From Geofilum rubicundum JCM 15548 (lineage in GTDB: Bacteria; Bacteroidota; Bacteroidia; Bacteroidales; Marinilabiliaceae): 64,000 nucleotides of DNA. Under the pieces are notes generated by a model. The model was not told the origin of the DNA. It searched no databases and saw only the letters and a list, made by a program, of their open reading frames with translations. Both the position numbers and the translations under genes were made by a program. Position 1 is the first letter of the stretch, and each line of letters opens with the position of its first letter. Below are positions 9,088-20,300 of the stretch, piece by piece. The stretch lies in assembly GCF_000974365.1 (NCBI RefSeq), contig NZ_BAZW01000001.1, forward strand, positions 62,001-126,000. Direction: 5' to 3'.

Positions 9088-9405
9088 ATGAGCAATGAAT
9101 TTTTAAGTAAGGAAATGGACATCGTCAACGCCATTAAAACCGTTTACGATCCGGAAATTCCTGTTAATATATATGATTTAGGCCTTATTTATGAGGTGGA
9201 TGTGAAGGAAGACGGGAAGGTGCGCATTGTCATGACCCTGACCTCCCCCAACTGTCCGGTAGCCGAATCCCTGCCGCAGGAGGTGCATGATGTGGTGGCG
9301 GATTTGGAAGGCGTTACTTCGGTAGATGTGAGCATGACTTTTGATCCCCCATGGGACAGGGATATGCTTTCTGACGAAGCATTATTGGAACTGGGTTTGT
9401 TGTAA
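9088..9405 (+). CDS. DUF59 / MIP18-type Fe-S assembly protein (SufT-like)
   Basis: A 105-residue single-domain protein of the MIP18 (DUF59) family. The signature YDPEIPVNIYDLGLIYEV is near residues 16-33, followed by the conserved cysteine in LTSPNCPVAESLP. Related proteins act in Fe-S cluster delivery or maturation, and this version is routinely found at the end of suf operons. It begins 67 bp after sufE and ends 2 bp before queG, so all are probably co-transcribed. The precise role is inferred from context. Confidence 0.9.
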   Translation: MSNEFLSKEMDIVNAIKTVYDPEIPVNIYDLGLIYEVDVKEDGKVRIVMTLTSPNCPVAESLPQEVHDVVADLEGVTSVDVSMTFDPPWDRDMLSDEALLELGLL

Positions 9406-9407
9406 AT

Positions 9408-10346
9408 ATGTCCCTGACCAGTGAGTATATGGCCCGGGAGATTCGTTCGGAGGCGCTTCGCATCGGCTTTGACGACATCGGTTTTTCTCCGGCCAAAGAA
9501 TTGGTGGAGGACAAGGAGCGGTTGACGCAATGGCTGGACAATGGGTACAACGCCGGTATGGGGTATATGGCCAACCATTTTGAAAAGCGGGTCAATCCGG
9601 CCTTGCTGGTCGAGGGCAGCCTGTCGGTCATCACCGTTGTGTACAATTATCATCCTTCTGAAGCACTGCTCTCACAGAAAGTTCCCAAAATTTCCAGATA
9701 TGCCTATGGTCTGGATTATCACGACACCATTCGCAAAAAAATAGGTAGCCTTTTTGATTTTATTCGTGCGCATTTATATCCGCAACTCGAAGGACGTTTC
9801 TTTGTGGACTCTGCGCCACTGCTGGAGCGTTCATTGGCGGTGAGGGCCGGATTGGGATGGATTGGTAAAAACAGCATGCTGATTAACCGGAAGCTGGGTT
9901 CCTATATTTTTATTGGAGAACTGGTGGTCAATATGGAGTTGCCCTACCATGAAAGTCCGATGATGGACCGTTGTGGGGGGTGTAGCAATTGCGTAGATGC
10001 GTGTCCCACCCAGGCCATTCTCCCCGACCGCGTCATTGATGGTAACAAATGCATCTCTTACCTGACGATTGAGAACAAAACAGAAATTCCCAGAACTTTT
10101 GACGGGAAATTAAAGGGTTGGGCCTTTGGCTGTGACATCTGTCAGGAAGTCTGTCCCTGGAACCGCAAAGCCCCCGATACCGACGAGCCCGATTTTCGAC
10201 CTTCGGAAACCTTGTTGACTATGGAGAAAGGGGATTGGGAGGAACTGACGGCTGAAGGCTTTTCAAAACTTTTCAAAGGATCGGCGGTTAAAAGGGCCAA
10301 ATACGCCGGATGGCTGCGAAACTACCGCTTCGTTACCGAAAAATAA
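9408..10346 (+). CDS. queG: Epoxyqueuosine reductase QueG
   Basis: A 312-residue QueG, a cobalamin- and Fe-S-dependent enzyme that reduces epoxyqueuosine to queuosine in tRNA anticodons. The N-terminal DUF1730 domain contains DSAPLLERSLAVRAGLGWIGKN. The C-terminal bis-[4Fe-4S] ferredoxin domain contains CGGCSNCVDACP and CDICQEVCPWN. The start is 2 bp after the DUF59 stop, implying translational coupling to the suf operon, which fits a protein needing two clusters. Its length is slightly shorter than enterobacterial QueG but usual for Bacteroidota. Confidence 0.93.
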   Translation: MSLTSEYMAREIRSEALRIGFDDIGFSPAKELVEDKERLTQWLDNGYNAGMGYMANHFEKRVNPALLVEGSLSVITVVYNYHPSEALLSQKVPKISRYAYGLDYHDTIRKKIGSLFDFIRAHLYPQLEGRFFVDSAPLLERSLAVRAGLGWIGKNSMLINRKLGSYIFIGELVVNMELPYHESPMMDRCGGCSNCVDACPTQAILPDRVIDGNKCISYLTIENKTEIPRTFDGKLKGWAFGCDICQEVCPWNRKAPDTDEPDFRPSETLLTMEKGDWEELTAEGFSKLFKGSAVKRAKYAGWLRNYRFVTEK

Positions 10347-10406
10347 AATTTTCACTACCAAAGAATTGACTTAAGCTGATTTCCATTAGTTTTGTGCGAC
10401 ATCTGT

Positions 10407-10414
10407 TATTTTTG
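10407..10414 (+). promoter_or_regulatory. Candidate -7 box before the alpha/beta hydrolase gene
   Basis: TATTTTTG matches TAnnTTTG. It lies 15 bp upstream of the ATG at 10430, so any leader would be very short. The -33 element is weak. Confidence 0.35.
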
Positions 10415-10429
10415 TAGCCTTTAATTTAA

Positions 10430-11293
10430 ATGGGGAAGATACATCAGACTTTTAACCTGGTTTCGAAGGACGGAACGGTTTTGCGCGGACACTTCTGGAA
10501 GCCGAATGGTTATCCTGTGGCGACGATTTGTCTGGTACACGGCATCGGTGAACATGCCGGTCGTTACGACCACTGGGCGCGAAGGTTTTGCCAACAGGGG
10601 ATTATGGTGTACGCGCTGGACTACAGGGGGCATGGGGCTTCGGAAGGGAAAAGGGGGCATGTGAACAGTATGACCGAACTGATGGATGATTTGGGCGTAT
10701 TGGTGCGGCGCTGCAAGCGCAACTGGGGCGAAATTCCGGGTTTTATATACGGTCACAGCATGGGGGGCAATTTGGTCTTGAATTATTTGAATGTCCGTCG
10801 GCAGGATTTTACAGGCGGTATCATTTCCTCTCCCTGGCTGAAGCTGGTCCATCCGCCAAAACCAATATGGCAAAAATTGGGACAATGGTTGGATGGTCTG
10901 ATTCCCGGATGGGTGTTGTCAACCGGCATTAAGTCCAGTCAGATGACCAGTGTCCTGAGTGAAAGGGAGGAGACGGATAAGGATTCCCTGATGCATGGCC
11001 GGATTTCTATCCGGTTGTTCAATGAAGTGAACCGGAGTTCCCAAAGGTTATTAGGCGATCAGGTCCATATTCACATACCCCTGTTGTTGTTTCACGGAGA
11101 GCGTGATCCCATTACCCACATGGAAGGATCCGCCCGTTTTTTTGAAAACCATAAGGATATTTGTACCTTTCATACCTATGCGGATGCCTTGCACGAATTA
11201 CACCGGGAACCTATGGCCGATGAGGTGTTTAAGGATATTATGGACTGGGTTAAGGCGCAGTTGGGAGCAAAGAAACAGATAGCAACGGACTAA
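10430..11293 (+). CDS. Alpha/beta hydrolase, monoacylglycerol lipase-like
   Basis: A 287-residue serine hydrolase of the lysophospholipase/monoacylglycerol lipase group. The oxyanion-loop motif is VHGIGEHAGRYDHW. The nucleophile serine is in YGHSMGGN (near residue 109), the acid is Asp in FHGERDPITH, and the histidine is in ALHELHRE. No signal peptide is visible, so it should be cytoplasmic or membrane-associated. The natural substrate cannot be told from sequence. It is followed closely by the GSCFA gene, a possible two-gene unit. Confidence 0.88.
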   Translation: MGKIHQTFNLVSKDGTVLRGHFWKPNGYPVATICLVHGIGEHAGRYDHWARRFCQQGIMVYALDYRGHGASEGKRGHVNSMTELMDDLGVLVRRCKRNWGEIPGFIYGHSMGGNLVLNYLNVRRQDFTGGIISSPWLKLVHPPKPIWQKLGQWLDGLIPGWVLSTGIKSSQMTSVLSEREETDKDSLMHGRISIRLFNEVNRSSQRLLGDQVHIHIPLLLFHGERDPITHMEGSARFFENHKDICTFHTYADALHELHREPMADEVFKDIMDWVKAQLGAKKQIATD

Positions 11294-11305
11294 CAGGATT
11301 CATTT

Positions 11306-12309
11306 ATGGCAAAAGATCCCTTCAGAACCATCGTACAGATTGAAAAGTCGGCAGACTGATTTCTGTAGACTCTGGCATGCTGTTTATCGGATCGTGCTTT
11401 GCCGGTAATATCGGCCAGAAGATGGCCGATGCCCGCTTTTTTACCATGGTAAATCCCTATGGCGTTCTTTATAATCCCTTGTCGGTAGCTGGAGCTATCG
11501 AGGCCATTATGGAGAACCGAATGGTGACAGCAGACGATTTGGTGGAGCGGGATGGTTTATGGCATAGCTTCATGCACCATGGCCGTTTTAGTCACCCGGA
11601 TTTAACCACCGCAGTTACGCGAATCAACCAGTCCACCGAAGAGGCCCATCGCTTTTTGCAGCAGGCAGAATATGTGATGGTCACCTTTGGTACCGCTTAT
11701 GTGTATGAGCACAAACTGGAGCAAAGGGTGGTGGCCAATTGCCACAAGTTTCCTGACTTTGATTTTAACCGTTATTTACTGGAGCCGGAAGAAATTATTG
11801 AGGTCTGGAAAGATTTGATTGTCCGCTTGCGTGTTTTTAATCCCGCCATTAAAATATTTTTCACGGTGAGTCCTGTCCGCCATTGGAAGGATGGGGCGCA
11901 TGGCAACCAGGTGAGTAAATCGGTGCTGTTTTTGGCCGTTGATAAATTGGTGCACCTGTTTGAAAAGGTGAGCTATTTTCCGGCCTACGAAATCGTGATG
12001 GACGAATTGCGCGACTATCGCTTCTTTGATGCCGCGATGATGCATCCCAATGAGGTGGCCGTCGATTATGTCTGGCAGCGATTCTCGCAGAGTCGGCTGA
12101 GTCCGGAGGCACAGAATTACCTTCAGGAGGTATCCAAAATAGTGCGGGCCCGCTTGCATCGGCCTTCGGGGTATCCTACAGCTTCCTACCAGGGCTTTGT
12201 TCAAAAAACCCTTGAGCATTTGTTTGAACTTTCGCGACGCTATCCCGCTGCCCGACTCGAGGATGATAAAAAATGGTTTCAGAATATCCTCGACCAATTA
12301 ATGGATTAA
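11306..12309 (+). CDS. GSCFA-domain protein, reading frame interrupted near the N-terminus
   Basis: The GSCFA family is named for its N-terminal motif, present here as LFIGSCFAGNIG. The frame from ATG 11306 encodes a good family start (MAKDPFRTIVQIEKSAD) and then hits TGA at 11357. The downstream frame, readable from ATG 11377, supplies the rest. Adding one base (a C fits) after 11356 joins them into a 334-residue protein with no other defect. The family resembles SGNH-type hydrolases and its substrate is unknown. As written, only the shorter 310-residue product from 11377, lacking the first strand, could be made. I treat it as one gene with a likely sequence error. Confidence 0.8.
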
Positions 12310-12640
12310 CTAAGAGATCTGGATGCTTCCTCCTTTCTTTGGGACTTTTGATAAAAGTATTACTTACACTTACGTGTTTTTTATAAAAGTTGTTGATTAA
12401 CTAAAAATGTACTTGGATTTGAGGGTGAAAATCACTAATTTGATACCATTGTTGAGTCTCATAATTTCCTTTTGTTATCTAATATTTTTTTAATGTTAAT
12501 TAAACATATTGATTGCCAAGCGCTGTCTGATAATTAGGAAAAGGTGGCTGTAAGATTTTGTTTAAACATATTGTTAGTCAGGTTTTTATGTTACTCGTCA
12601 GGATGGCTGATGCCGGAAAGTTATATTAATATAATATTTT
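12310..12640. other. A/T-rich intergenic region, no gene seen
   Basis: This 331-bp stretch between the GSCFA gene and the glycogen cluster is A/T-rich and has no credible gene, RNA or strong terminator. The promoter of the glycogen operon must lie here or just inside, but I could not pick a clear -33/-7 pair. Confidence 0.4.
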
Positions 12641-14579
12641 ATGACCTATCTAAACCTAGAAAAAACCAAACTGGTAAATCTGGAGTATTCTCTCAGTCGG
12701 GAAGTTATTCGCACCAATCGTGCCGGCTCCTACTCAAGTACTACCGTTATCGGATGCAATACCCGTAAATATCATGGCATGCTGGTTAGTCCCATCGATC
12801 ATTTCGGGGGTGGCCGTTTTGTATTGCTTTCCTCTCTGGATATTTCTCTTGTGCAGCATCAACAGGTTTTCAATTTAGGCATTCATAAATACCAGGGAAG
12901 CCATTTTGAACCCAAAGGGCACAAATACATGGAGAGTTATGAAATGGAGGTCACACCCAAACGCGTATACCGCGTTGGTGGAATGCTGCTTAGCACGGAG
13001 TTGTTGATGGTGGAGGCTGAAGATCAGGTGCTGATGAAAGTGACGCTTATGGAGGCCCACTCACCAACCCTGATTCGGTTTAAACCATTTTTGGCTTTTA
13101 GAAGCATTCATGATTTGACGCACCAAAACATGGTGGCCAATACGCGTTATGAGCCATAGAGAAGGGGGTTAAAATTCAGATGTATGAAGGGTTTCCTTAT
13201 TTGCACATGCAAGTAAGTAAGGATAACGAATTTTTGGCCATGCCTGACTGGTACAGGGATGTTGAATATACCAAGGAGCAACACCGGGGATATCCTTTCA
13301 AAGAGGATTTATTTTCGCCCGGATACTTTGAGATGGACATTGAAAAAGGAGAGTCCCTCATTTTTTCGGCCGGGACTCTGCCGGTTAAGCCCAACGGACT
13401 TAAAGCCAAATACACCCGGGAAACCCAAAAAAGAATTCCGAGAAATACCCTGCTCAACAATCTGCTTAATTCGGCGGAGCAGTTTATCCAGCGCAGGGGC
13501 CAACGGATAAAGCTGCTGGCCGGTTATCATTGGTACCATGAGCGTCTGCGGGATACATTGGTGGCACTGCCGGGTTTGATGGCCTATCAGGCCAACAGAA
13601 GCCACTACCTTGATATTTTAGAACATGTCATTGACCAGGTGAAGAAAATTTATATCGCAGAGTCTGAGTTGGGCCTAAGGCCGAATACCCAGAATGTGGA
13701 TGTACCCCTTTGGGTTTTTTATTCCATCCAGGAAATTGAACAAATGATTCCGGAAATGGATATTTGTCAAACCTACGGTGAAGCATGGTGGAAATTATCC
13801 AGCATTACATGCGCCTGAAAAGTGGCGCACTTTGTCTGCATGAAAACGGACTTTTGTATGCCAAAGTCGAGGGCACACCGCTCACATGGATGGATGCGGT
13901 GGTTGATGGACAACCGGTTACCTGGCGTCCGGGATATGCCGTGGAAGTAAATGCCTTGTGGTACAATGCGCTTTGTTATTACGTGACTATGTGCGACAAA
14001 CACAAGCGACATACCGAGGCCAACCGGGTGAAGGTTTTGGCGGAAAAAGTAAAACAGACCTTTGTGGAGACTTTTTGGAATGAAGCGGACGGTTGCCTTT
14101 ATGATTATGTGGATGGTGACTATAAAGATGCGTCGATTCGTCCCAATCAGGTGCTGGCTGCCTCATTGACCTTCTCTCCATTAAACGTTGAACAGCAAAA
14201 ATCGGTCATTGATGTCCTTAAGAAAGAGTTGTTAACCCCTCTGGGTTTGCGGACATTATCGCCTTCGGATCCAAAGTATCAGGGCGTATTGGAGGGGTCT
14301 CAGCGACAAAGGGATCTGGCCCTTCATCAGGGATCCGTATTTCCATGGCTGGCTGCTTTTTTTGCGGAGGGCTATCTGAATATACACAAGCGGGGAGGTT
14401 TGCCATTTATTAAAAAGATGGTGGATGATTTTGAAGGAGAAATGGGAAACCATTGTCTGAGTACCATCTCGGAATGCTTTAACGGCAATCCGCCTCACGT
14501 GGGAAAGGGCGCCATTAGTATGGCCTGGAACGTGGCAGCTGTTATCCGAATCATTCATCTAACCGAAAAATACAACTAA
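12641..14579 (+). CDS. Glycogen debranching enzyme, interrupted by two frame shifts
   Basis: Three overlapping frames (12641-13159, about 13157-13818, and about 13785-14579) encode consecutive parts of one bacterial-type debranching enzyme that removes alpha-1,6 branches. The N-terminal domain has REVIRTNRAGSYSSTTVIGC and NTRKYHGMLVSP. The catalytic (alpha/alpha)6 part has GYHWYHERLRDTLVALPGL, LWYNALCYY and SIRPNQVLAASL. Adding one base near 13155 (giving GAG CCC ATA) and one near 13784 (giving GAA GCC ATG) yields one 646-residue protein of normal length. No region is missing or duplicated. It heads an operon with the GT4, GH57 and fusion-enzyme genes. Confidence 0.85.
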
Positions 14580-14583
14580 CGAT

Positions 14584-15876
14584 ATGAGGGTACTCATGTT
14601 TGGGTGGGAATTCCCTCCCCATATATCAGGAGGACTTGGTACAGCCTGCTATGGCTTAACCAAAGGCCTTTCGCATATTCCGGGACTGCAGGTCCTTTTT
14701 GTTGTACCTAAAGCGTATGGCGATGAGGACCAGTCGGGGATCCGACTGGTGGGGGCCAACAAGGTCCCTGTCTCCCACAGAGAGTTAAAGTTAAAACATT
14801 TCAGCGAAACCCTGGATTATATTGAGGTTGGCTCAAAGCTTATTCCCTATATGGAGCCTGAAGAATTTTGGCGACATACCCGTGAGGAAAAACTGAGGCA
14901 GTTGGAGTTTTTGAATACCAATGAAGAAGGTTTTGTTGATTTTTCAGGTAAGTACGGCGCAGACCTTCTGCGGGAGATCAGGGACTATGCGCTTGTGTCC
15001 AATATCATTGCCCAGGATTACGCTTTTGATATCATCCATGCCCACGATTGGCTGGCTTATCCTGCCGGTATGGCAGCCAAGGAAGCTACAGGCAAACCCC
15101 TGGTGGTGCACGTGCATGCGACCGACTTTGATCGGAGCGGAGGAAGTGTTAACCCGGCCGTTTTTGAAATTGAAAAAAAGGGCATGGAAGCGGCCGACAT
15201 GGTCATCACGGTGAGTAATATGACCCGACGTATTGTGGTAGAGAAGTATGGCATTGATCCCGATAAGGTGGTGACTGTTTACAATGCGGTTGAACCGCAT
15301 GAAATGACGGTTGCAGATGTCCCAAAGAAGGGTGTTGACGAGAAAATTGTCACTTTTCTGGGACGTATCACCATGCAAAAGGGGCCGGAATATTTTGTGG
15401 AGGCGGCCCACCGGGTATTGCAACGCATGGATAATGTGCGCTTTGTGATGGCCGGTAGTGGCGATATGATGGAAAGCATGATTCGGCGGGCGGCCCAGTT
15501 AAAAATCAGCGACAAATTTCATTTTACAGGCTTTTTGCGTGGGGATGATGTCTTTGACATGTTGGTGATGAGCGACTTGTATGTGATGCCCTCCGTTTCG
15601 GAGCCTTTTGGTATCAGCCCGCTCGAGGCCATGCAAAGCAATGTGCCTGTATTGATTTCTCATCAATCCGGCGTTGCGGAAATTTTAACCTATGCCATCA
15701 AGACGAATTTTTGGGATGTGGATGCCATGGCAGATGCCATTTATGGGGTATTGAATTATTCGGGATTGCCAAAAATGTTTGTGGCGCATGGAAAGAAGGA
15801 GGTGGATTCGCTTAAGTGGGAAAATTCAGCCATCCATGTGAAAGCAGTGTATGATAAGGCCCTGGCCAGACAATAA
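14584..15876 (+). CDS. GT4-family glycosyltransferase, glycogen-synthase-like
   Basis: A 430-residue GT-B fold glycosyltransferase. The N-terminus MFGWEFPPHISGGLG is the donor-loop motif of glycogen/starch-synthase-like enzymes. HAHDWLAYPAG follows near residue 157. The C-terminal half has FLGRITMQKGPEYF and the E-x7-E motif SEPFGISPLEAMQ near residue 340. It begins 4 bp after the debranching enzyme stop and ends 19 bp before the GH57 start. The context supports a role in alpha-glucan synthesis; whether it elongates or primes chains cannot be told from the sequence. Confidence 0.9.
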   Translation: MRVLMFGWEFPPHISGGLGTACYGLTKGLSHIPGLQVLFVVPKAYGDEDQSGIRLVGANKVPVSHRELKLKHFSETLDYIEVGSKLIPYMEPEEFWRHTREEKLRQLEFLNTNEEGFVDFSGKYGADLLREIRDYALVSNIIAQDYAFDIIHAHDWLAYPAGMAAKEATGKPLVVHVHATDFDRSGGSVNPAVFEIEKKGMEAADMVITVSNMTRRIVVEKYGIDPDKVVTVYNAVEPHEMTVADVPKKGVDEKIVTFLGRITMQKGPEYFVEAAHRVLQRMDNVRFVMAGSGDMMESMIRRAAQLKISDKFHFTGFLRGDDVFDMLVMSDLYVMPSVSEPFGISPLEAMQSNVPVLISHQSGVAEILTYAIKTNFWDVDAMADAIYGVLNYSGLPKMFVAHGKKEVDSLKWENSAIHVKAVYDKALARQ

Positions 15877-15895
15877 CTTATTTAAAAAACCATCT

Positions 15896-17233
15896 ATGAA
15901 GACCATCTGTTTCTACTTTCAGGTTCATCAACCTTTCAGGTTTCGGAGATATCGCTTTTTTGATATTGGTAATGATCATTATTATTACGATGACTATACC
16001 AATGAAAGTGTCATGACCAAGGTCGCTGCCAAGTGCTACTTGCCAGCCAATGAGTTGCTTTTGAAAATGCTCAGGAAGCATAAGGGGAAATTTAAAGTTT
16101 CCTTTTCCATTTCCGGTCTGGCCATCGAGCAATTTAAGCTCTATGCGCCCGAAGTGCTCGATAGCTTCAAGGCTTTGGCCGATACTGGTATGGTTGAATT
16201 TTTGGCCGAGACTTATTCCCATTCTTTGGTTTCATTGAAAAATAAGGAGGCCTTTTTTTCGCAGGCGGAGGCACATGCCCATCTTATTGAATCGTTGTTT
16301 GGGAAGCGCCCAACCGTTTTTCGGAATACGGAACTGATTTATTCTGACCTCTTGGGAGAGCTCGTGGCGGAAATGGGCTATCAGGCGATGCTGACGGAAG
16401 GGGCGAAGCATGTTTTAGGGTGGAAAAGTCCCAACTTTTTGTATTGCAATTCCATTAATCCGCGCTTGAAGGTCTTGTTGAAAAATTTCAAATTGAGCGA
16501 CGATATTGCTTTTCGTTTTGGCAACAAGGGCTGGAATGAATGGCCCCTGACGACCGAAAAGTTTGTGAAATGGATATTGAAATTGGACAAACGGGAAGAG
16601 GTTATCAATCTTTTTATGGACTATGAGACCTTTGGGGAACATCAGGATAAAAACACCGGCATCTTTGATTTTTTGGAGAACTTGCCGGTTGAGGTCTTGA
16701 AGCACAAAGGACTTTCGTTTTCAACGCCATCTGAAGTGGTGGCTGATTTGCAACCAATTGCCCCTGTCAGTGTGCCGCATCCTATTTCCTGGGCGGATGA
16801 AGAACGTGATCTTACCGCCTGGTTAGGTAATGAAATGCAGCAGGAGGCTTTTGATAAGCTCTATACCCTGCTTCCAAAAATACAATTGTGTAAGGATGCC
16901 AAACTATTGAAGGATTGGGATTTTCTTCAGTGTAGTGACCATTTTTACTACATGTGTACCAAGTTCTTCTCGGATGGAGATGTTCATGCTTATTTCAATC
17001 CCTATGAAACGCCTTATGAGGCCTTTATTAATTATATGAACGTACTGAGTGACTTTACCATTCGACTGAATGCGGCCGTTCCCAAGTCCGACCTGGATCA
17101 GGAATTGTCTAATTTGACCGATTTGCTGGCCGCTAAGGAGGAGAAAATAAGGAAGATGGAAGACGAAATTAAGAATTTAAGAAAGAGACGGACCTCGGTG
17201 AAGAAGCCTGTCAGTACGAAAAAGAAAGTTTAG
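15896..17233 (+). CDS. GH57-family alpha-amylase / glucanotransferase
   Basis: A 445-residue GH57 enzyme. Hallmarks are QVHQPFRFRRY at the N-terminus, FRNTELIYSD in the middle, and NLFMDYETFGEHQ near residue 250, with aspartate and acidic residues expected at the active site. The last 50 residues form a coiled coil ending in a Lys-rich tail. I chose ATG 15896 because an upstream in-frame ATG at 15851 lies inside the preceding gene and adds an unlike N-terminus. There is no signal peptide, so it acts on intracellular glucan. It is third in the glycogen operon. Confidence 0.9.
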   Translation: MKTICFYFQVHQPFRFRRYRFFDIGNDHYYYDDYTNESVMTKVAAKCYLPANELLLKMLRKHKGKFKVSFSISGLAIEQFKLYAPEVLDSFKALADTGMVEFLAETYSHSLVSLKNKEAFFSQAEAHAHLIESLFGKRPTVFRNTELIYSDLLGELVAEMGYQAMLTEGAKHVLGWKSPNFLYCNSINPRLKVLLKNFKLSDDIAFRFGNKGWNEWPLTTEKFVKWILKLDKREEVINLFMDYETFGEHQDKNTGIFDFLENLPVEVLKHKGLSFSTPSEVVADLQPIAPVSVPHPISWADEERDLTAWLGNEMQQEAFDKLYTLLPKIQLCKDAKLLKDWDFLQCSDHFYYMCTKFFSDGDVHAYFNPYETPYEAFINYMNVLSDFTIRLNAAVPKSDLDQELSNLTDLLAAKEEKIRKMEDEIKNLRKRRTSVKKPVSTKKKV

Positions 17234-17312
17234 ATATTGGATGTAAATTGGACGGATTGTTGATGGGCAAACGTGATAATGAATAGTTGAAAGAACAATA
17301 ATATTTTGATTT

Positions 17313-20300
17313 ATGGTAGATAGTTATCTTAAGCCCGATTATGTGTTTGAAACCAGTTGGGAAGTTTGCAATAAAATGGGCGGTATTCATACGGTCTTGT
17401 CCTCAAGGGCGCATACGCTTGTGCAGCAATTTCAGGATCAACTGATTTTTATTGGTCCTGATGTTTGGCGTGGCCCACATAGAAATCCCGAATTTATTCC
17501 TGATGATACGCTTTTTGCAGATTGGCAGGCCGTCATGCAATACGAAGGTGTTCGGGTGAAGGTGGGAAGGTGGAATGTTCACGGCCATCCGGTGGTGATT
17601 TTGGTGGACTTTTCGCCCTTTGTGGCCAGAAAAAACGAGATATTGTCTTACTTATGGGAAACTTTTAAGGTGGATAGTATTTCCGGCCATTGGGATTATG
17701 TGGAATCGGCGCTTTTTGGTTATGCTGCCGGTGTTGTTATAGAAAGCTTTTACAAGTTTCATTTAACTGGTCCTGACAAGGTTATTGCCCATTTTAATGA
17801 GTGGATGACCGGAAGCGGGGCTTTGTATTTGAAGGATAAGCTGCCTCAGGTTGGCACCATCTTTACCACTCACGCCACAACCATTGGACGCTCATTGGCC
17901 GGTAACGGATTTCCTGTTTACGATGAAATGGCCGGGTATGACACCCATTTAAAAGCACAGGAGTTGGGTGTGATGGCCAAACATTCGATGGAGAAAATGA
18001 CTGCTGCCAATGTGGATTGCTTTGCTACCGTTTCAGATATAACAGCCAATGAGTGTGCCCAGTTCTTGAATCGTCCTGTGGATGTCGTCACGCCCAATGG
18101 CTTTGAAAATGATTTTGTCCCTAAAGGAGAGCAATATGTCGAAAAACGAAACGCGGCCCGCGAAAAATTGAGACATGTGGCCTCCTGTGTAATGGGTTAT
18201 CAGGTGTCCGACCAGGCACTTTTGGTGGCCAGTAGCGGACGCTATGAGTTCCGGAACAAGGGTGCCGATGTGATTTTGGATGCCCTGAAGTCCTTAAACG
18301 AGGATCCGAAGCTTGACCGGGAGGTTCTTTTCTTTGTGTTGATTCCGGCGAATACTTATGGCCCCAGAAAGGATTTGATGGACCGCTTGCAGGGAGCTGC
18401 TTTTGATGAGGCACTGCCGAATCCCTTTTTGACACACGGACTCAATGATTTGGGATATGATCCCATCATCAATAAAATCCAGGAGATTCATTTGAACAAT
18501 GAAGCCTCGGAGAAAGTGAAATTGATATTCGTCCCGAGCTATCTCAATGGGGACGATGGTGTTTTTAACATCCCTTACTATGATTTGCTGATAGGTATGG
18601 ACCTGACGGTTTTCCCATCTTATTATGAACCATGGGGGTACACGCCGCAGGAAAGTATTGCTTTTGGAATTCCAACGGTTAGTACGACTTTGGCTGGTTT
18701 TGGTATTTGGGCTTCCCAATTTTCTAAATCTGTTTTCGACGGGGTGGCGGTTGTTACCCGAAACGACAGCAACCGGGAGGAAGCTGTACGCAGTATTGTG
18801 ACGATTATTAAGGAATTTGCCGCCTCTGATGCTTCTGTTATTGAGGAAGCGCGTAAAAAGTGTTTTAAGCTGGCTGCTGATTTGGAGTGGGAAAATCTAA
18901 TTAAACATTATTACAAGGCTTATGATATTGCTTTGAAAGAAGTTAATAACCGCAGGGACCAGTTTAGTAATGTGCAACAGCAAGAGGTACGTGCGCCCCT
19001 TAAGCCCGATCTGGTATCAGTTCCTTCCTGGAAAAAACTGATTATTAAATCAAAAATGCCGGATCGCATTTCGGCGCTCAATGTTTTGGCTCGCAATCTT
19101 TGGTGGACCTGGAACTATCAGGTGGTAGAGTTGTTTGAGCTGATTGATGAGGAGATATGGGAAGACGTACGAAAAAATCCGGTACAGTTATTGGAAAAAG
19201 TGTCCTACGATAAGCTGACCCAGCTGGCAGAAGATACTTCCTTTACTTCCAAATTGGATGAAGTTTATGAGATGTTCCAGAAGTACATGGCACAGCCAAT
19301 GGGGCAAGGGCCTGATATTGCCTACTTTAGTATGGAGTACGGCCTGAGTGACGTGTTGAAGATTTATAGTGGGGGGTTAGGTGTACTGGCTGGTGATTAT
19401 TTGAAAGAAGCCAGTGATAAAGGTGTGAATATTACGGCAGTCGGATTGCTCTATCGTTACGGGTATTTCAAGCAGGTGTTGACCGTAAATGGGGAACAGA
19501 CGGCGAGTTATGAAATGCAGGAATTCTCCAATTTACCGCTGGAGGAGGTGCGTGATGCCGATGGTCAGCTGATTAAAGTGAAAATTGATCTGCCTGGTCG
19601 GGAAATGTACGCAGCTGTATGGAAAGCGCAAGTGGGAAGAATTTCTCTGTATTTAATGGATACGGACATTGCTGAGAATACCCATCAGGATCGGGAAATT
19701 ACCTATAAACTGTATGGTGGCGATTGGGAGAACCGTTTGAAACAGGAGATCTTGCTGGGCATTGGTGGTGTTCGCTTGTTGAAGGCGCTGAATGCCCAGC
19801 CGGACTTGTATCATTGCAATGAAGGTCACGCAGCACTCATTAACGTGGAGCGATTGGTGCATTTGGTAGAGAAGAAGTTTAGTTTTGCTGAAGCGCTGGA
19901 GTTGGTAAAGGTTTCCTCTTTGTTTACAACGCACACGCCTGTTCCTGCCGGACACGATAAGTTTGAGGAGGATATGTTCCGGATTTATATGCGACATATT
20001 CCTGAGAAACTCAATATAAGCTGGGAGGATTTAATGGACTTCGGTCAGGAAGGAATGGAAGAGAATGAGAAATTTTCGATGAGTGTTCTGGCCGCTAAAA
20101 CCTCTCAGGAAATCAATGGTGTGAGTTGGTTACATGGAGAGGTGACAAAGAAAATGTTCCGACACATGTGGAAGGGGTATTTCCCCGAAGAGCTGCATAT
20201 TAAGTACGTGACCAACGGGGTTCACTACGGTACGTGGACGGCCAAGGAGTTTCGTAAACTTTACGAGTCTGAGTTTGGCGAGGGCTTTTTGGAGGACGTC

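Noticed and set aside
12544-12768. A 74-residue open frame overlapping the debranching enzyme start
   Set aside because: It overlaps the real gene start in another frame, has no family features, and lies in A/T-rich DNA.
12641-14579. Three separate genes instead of one debranching enzyme
   Set aside because: Fragments are consecutive parts of one family with no overlap or gap, and single-base repairs restore normal length.
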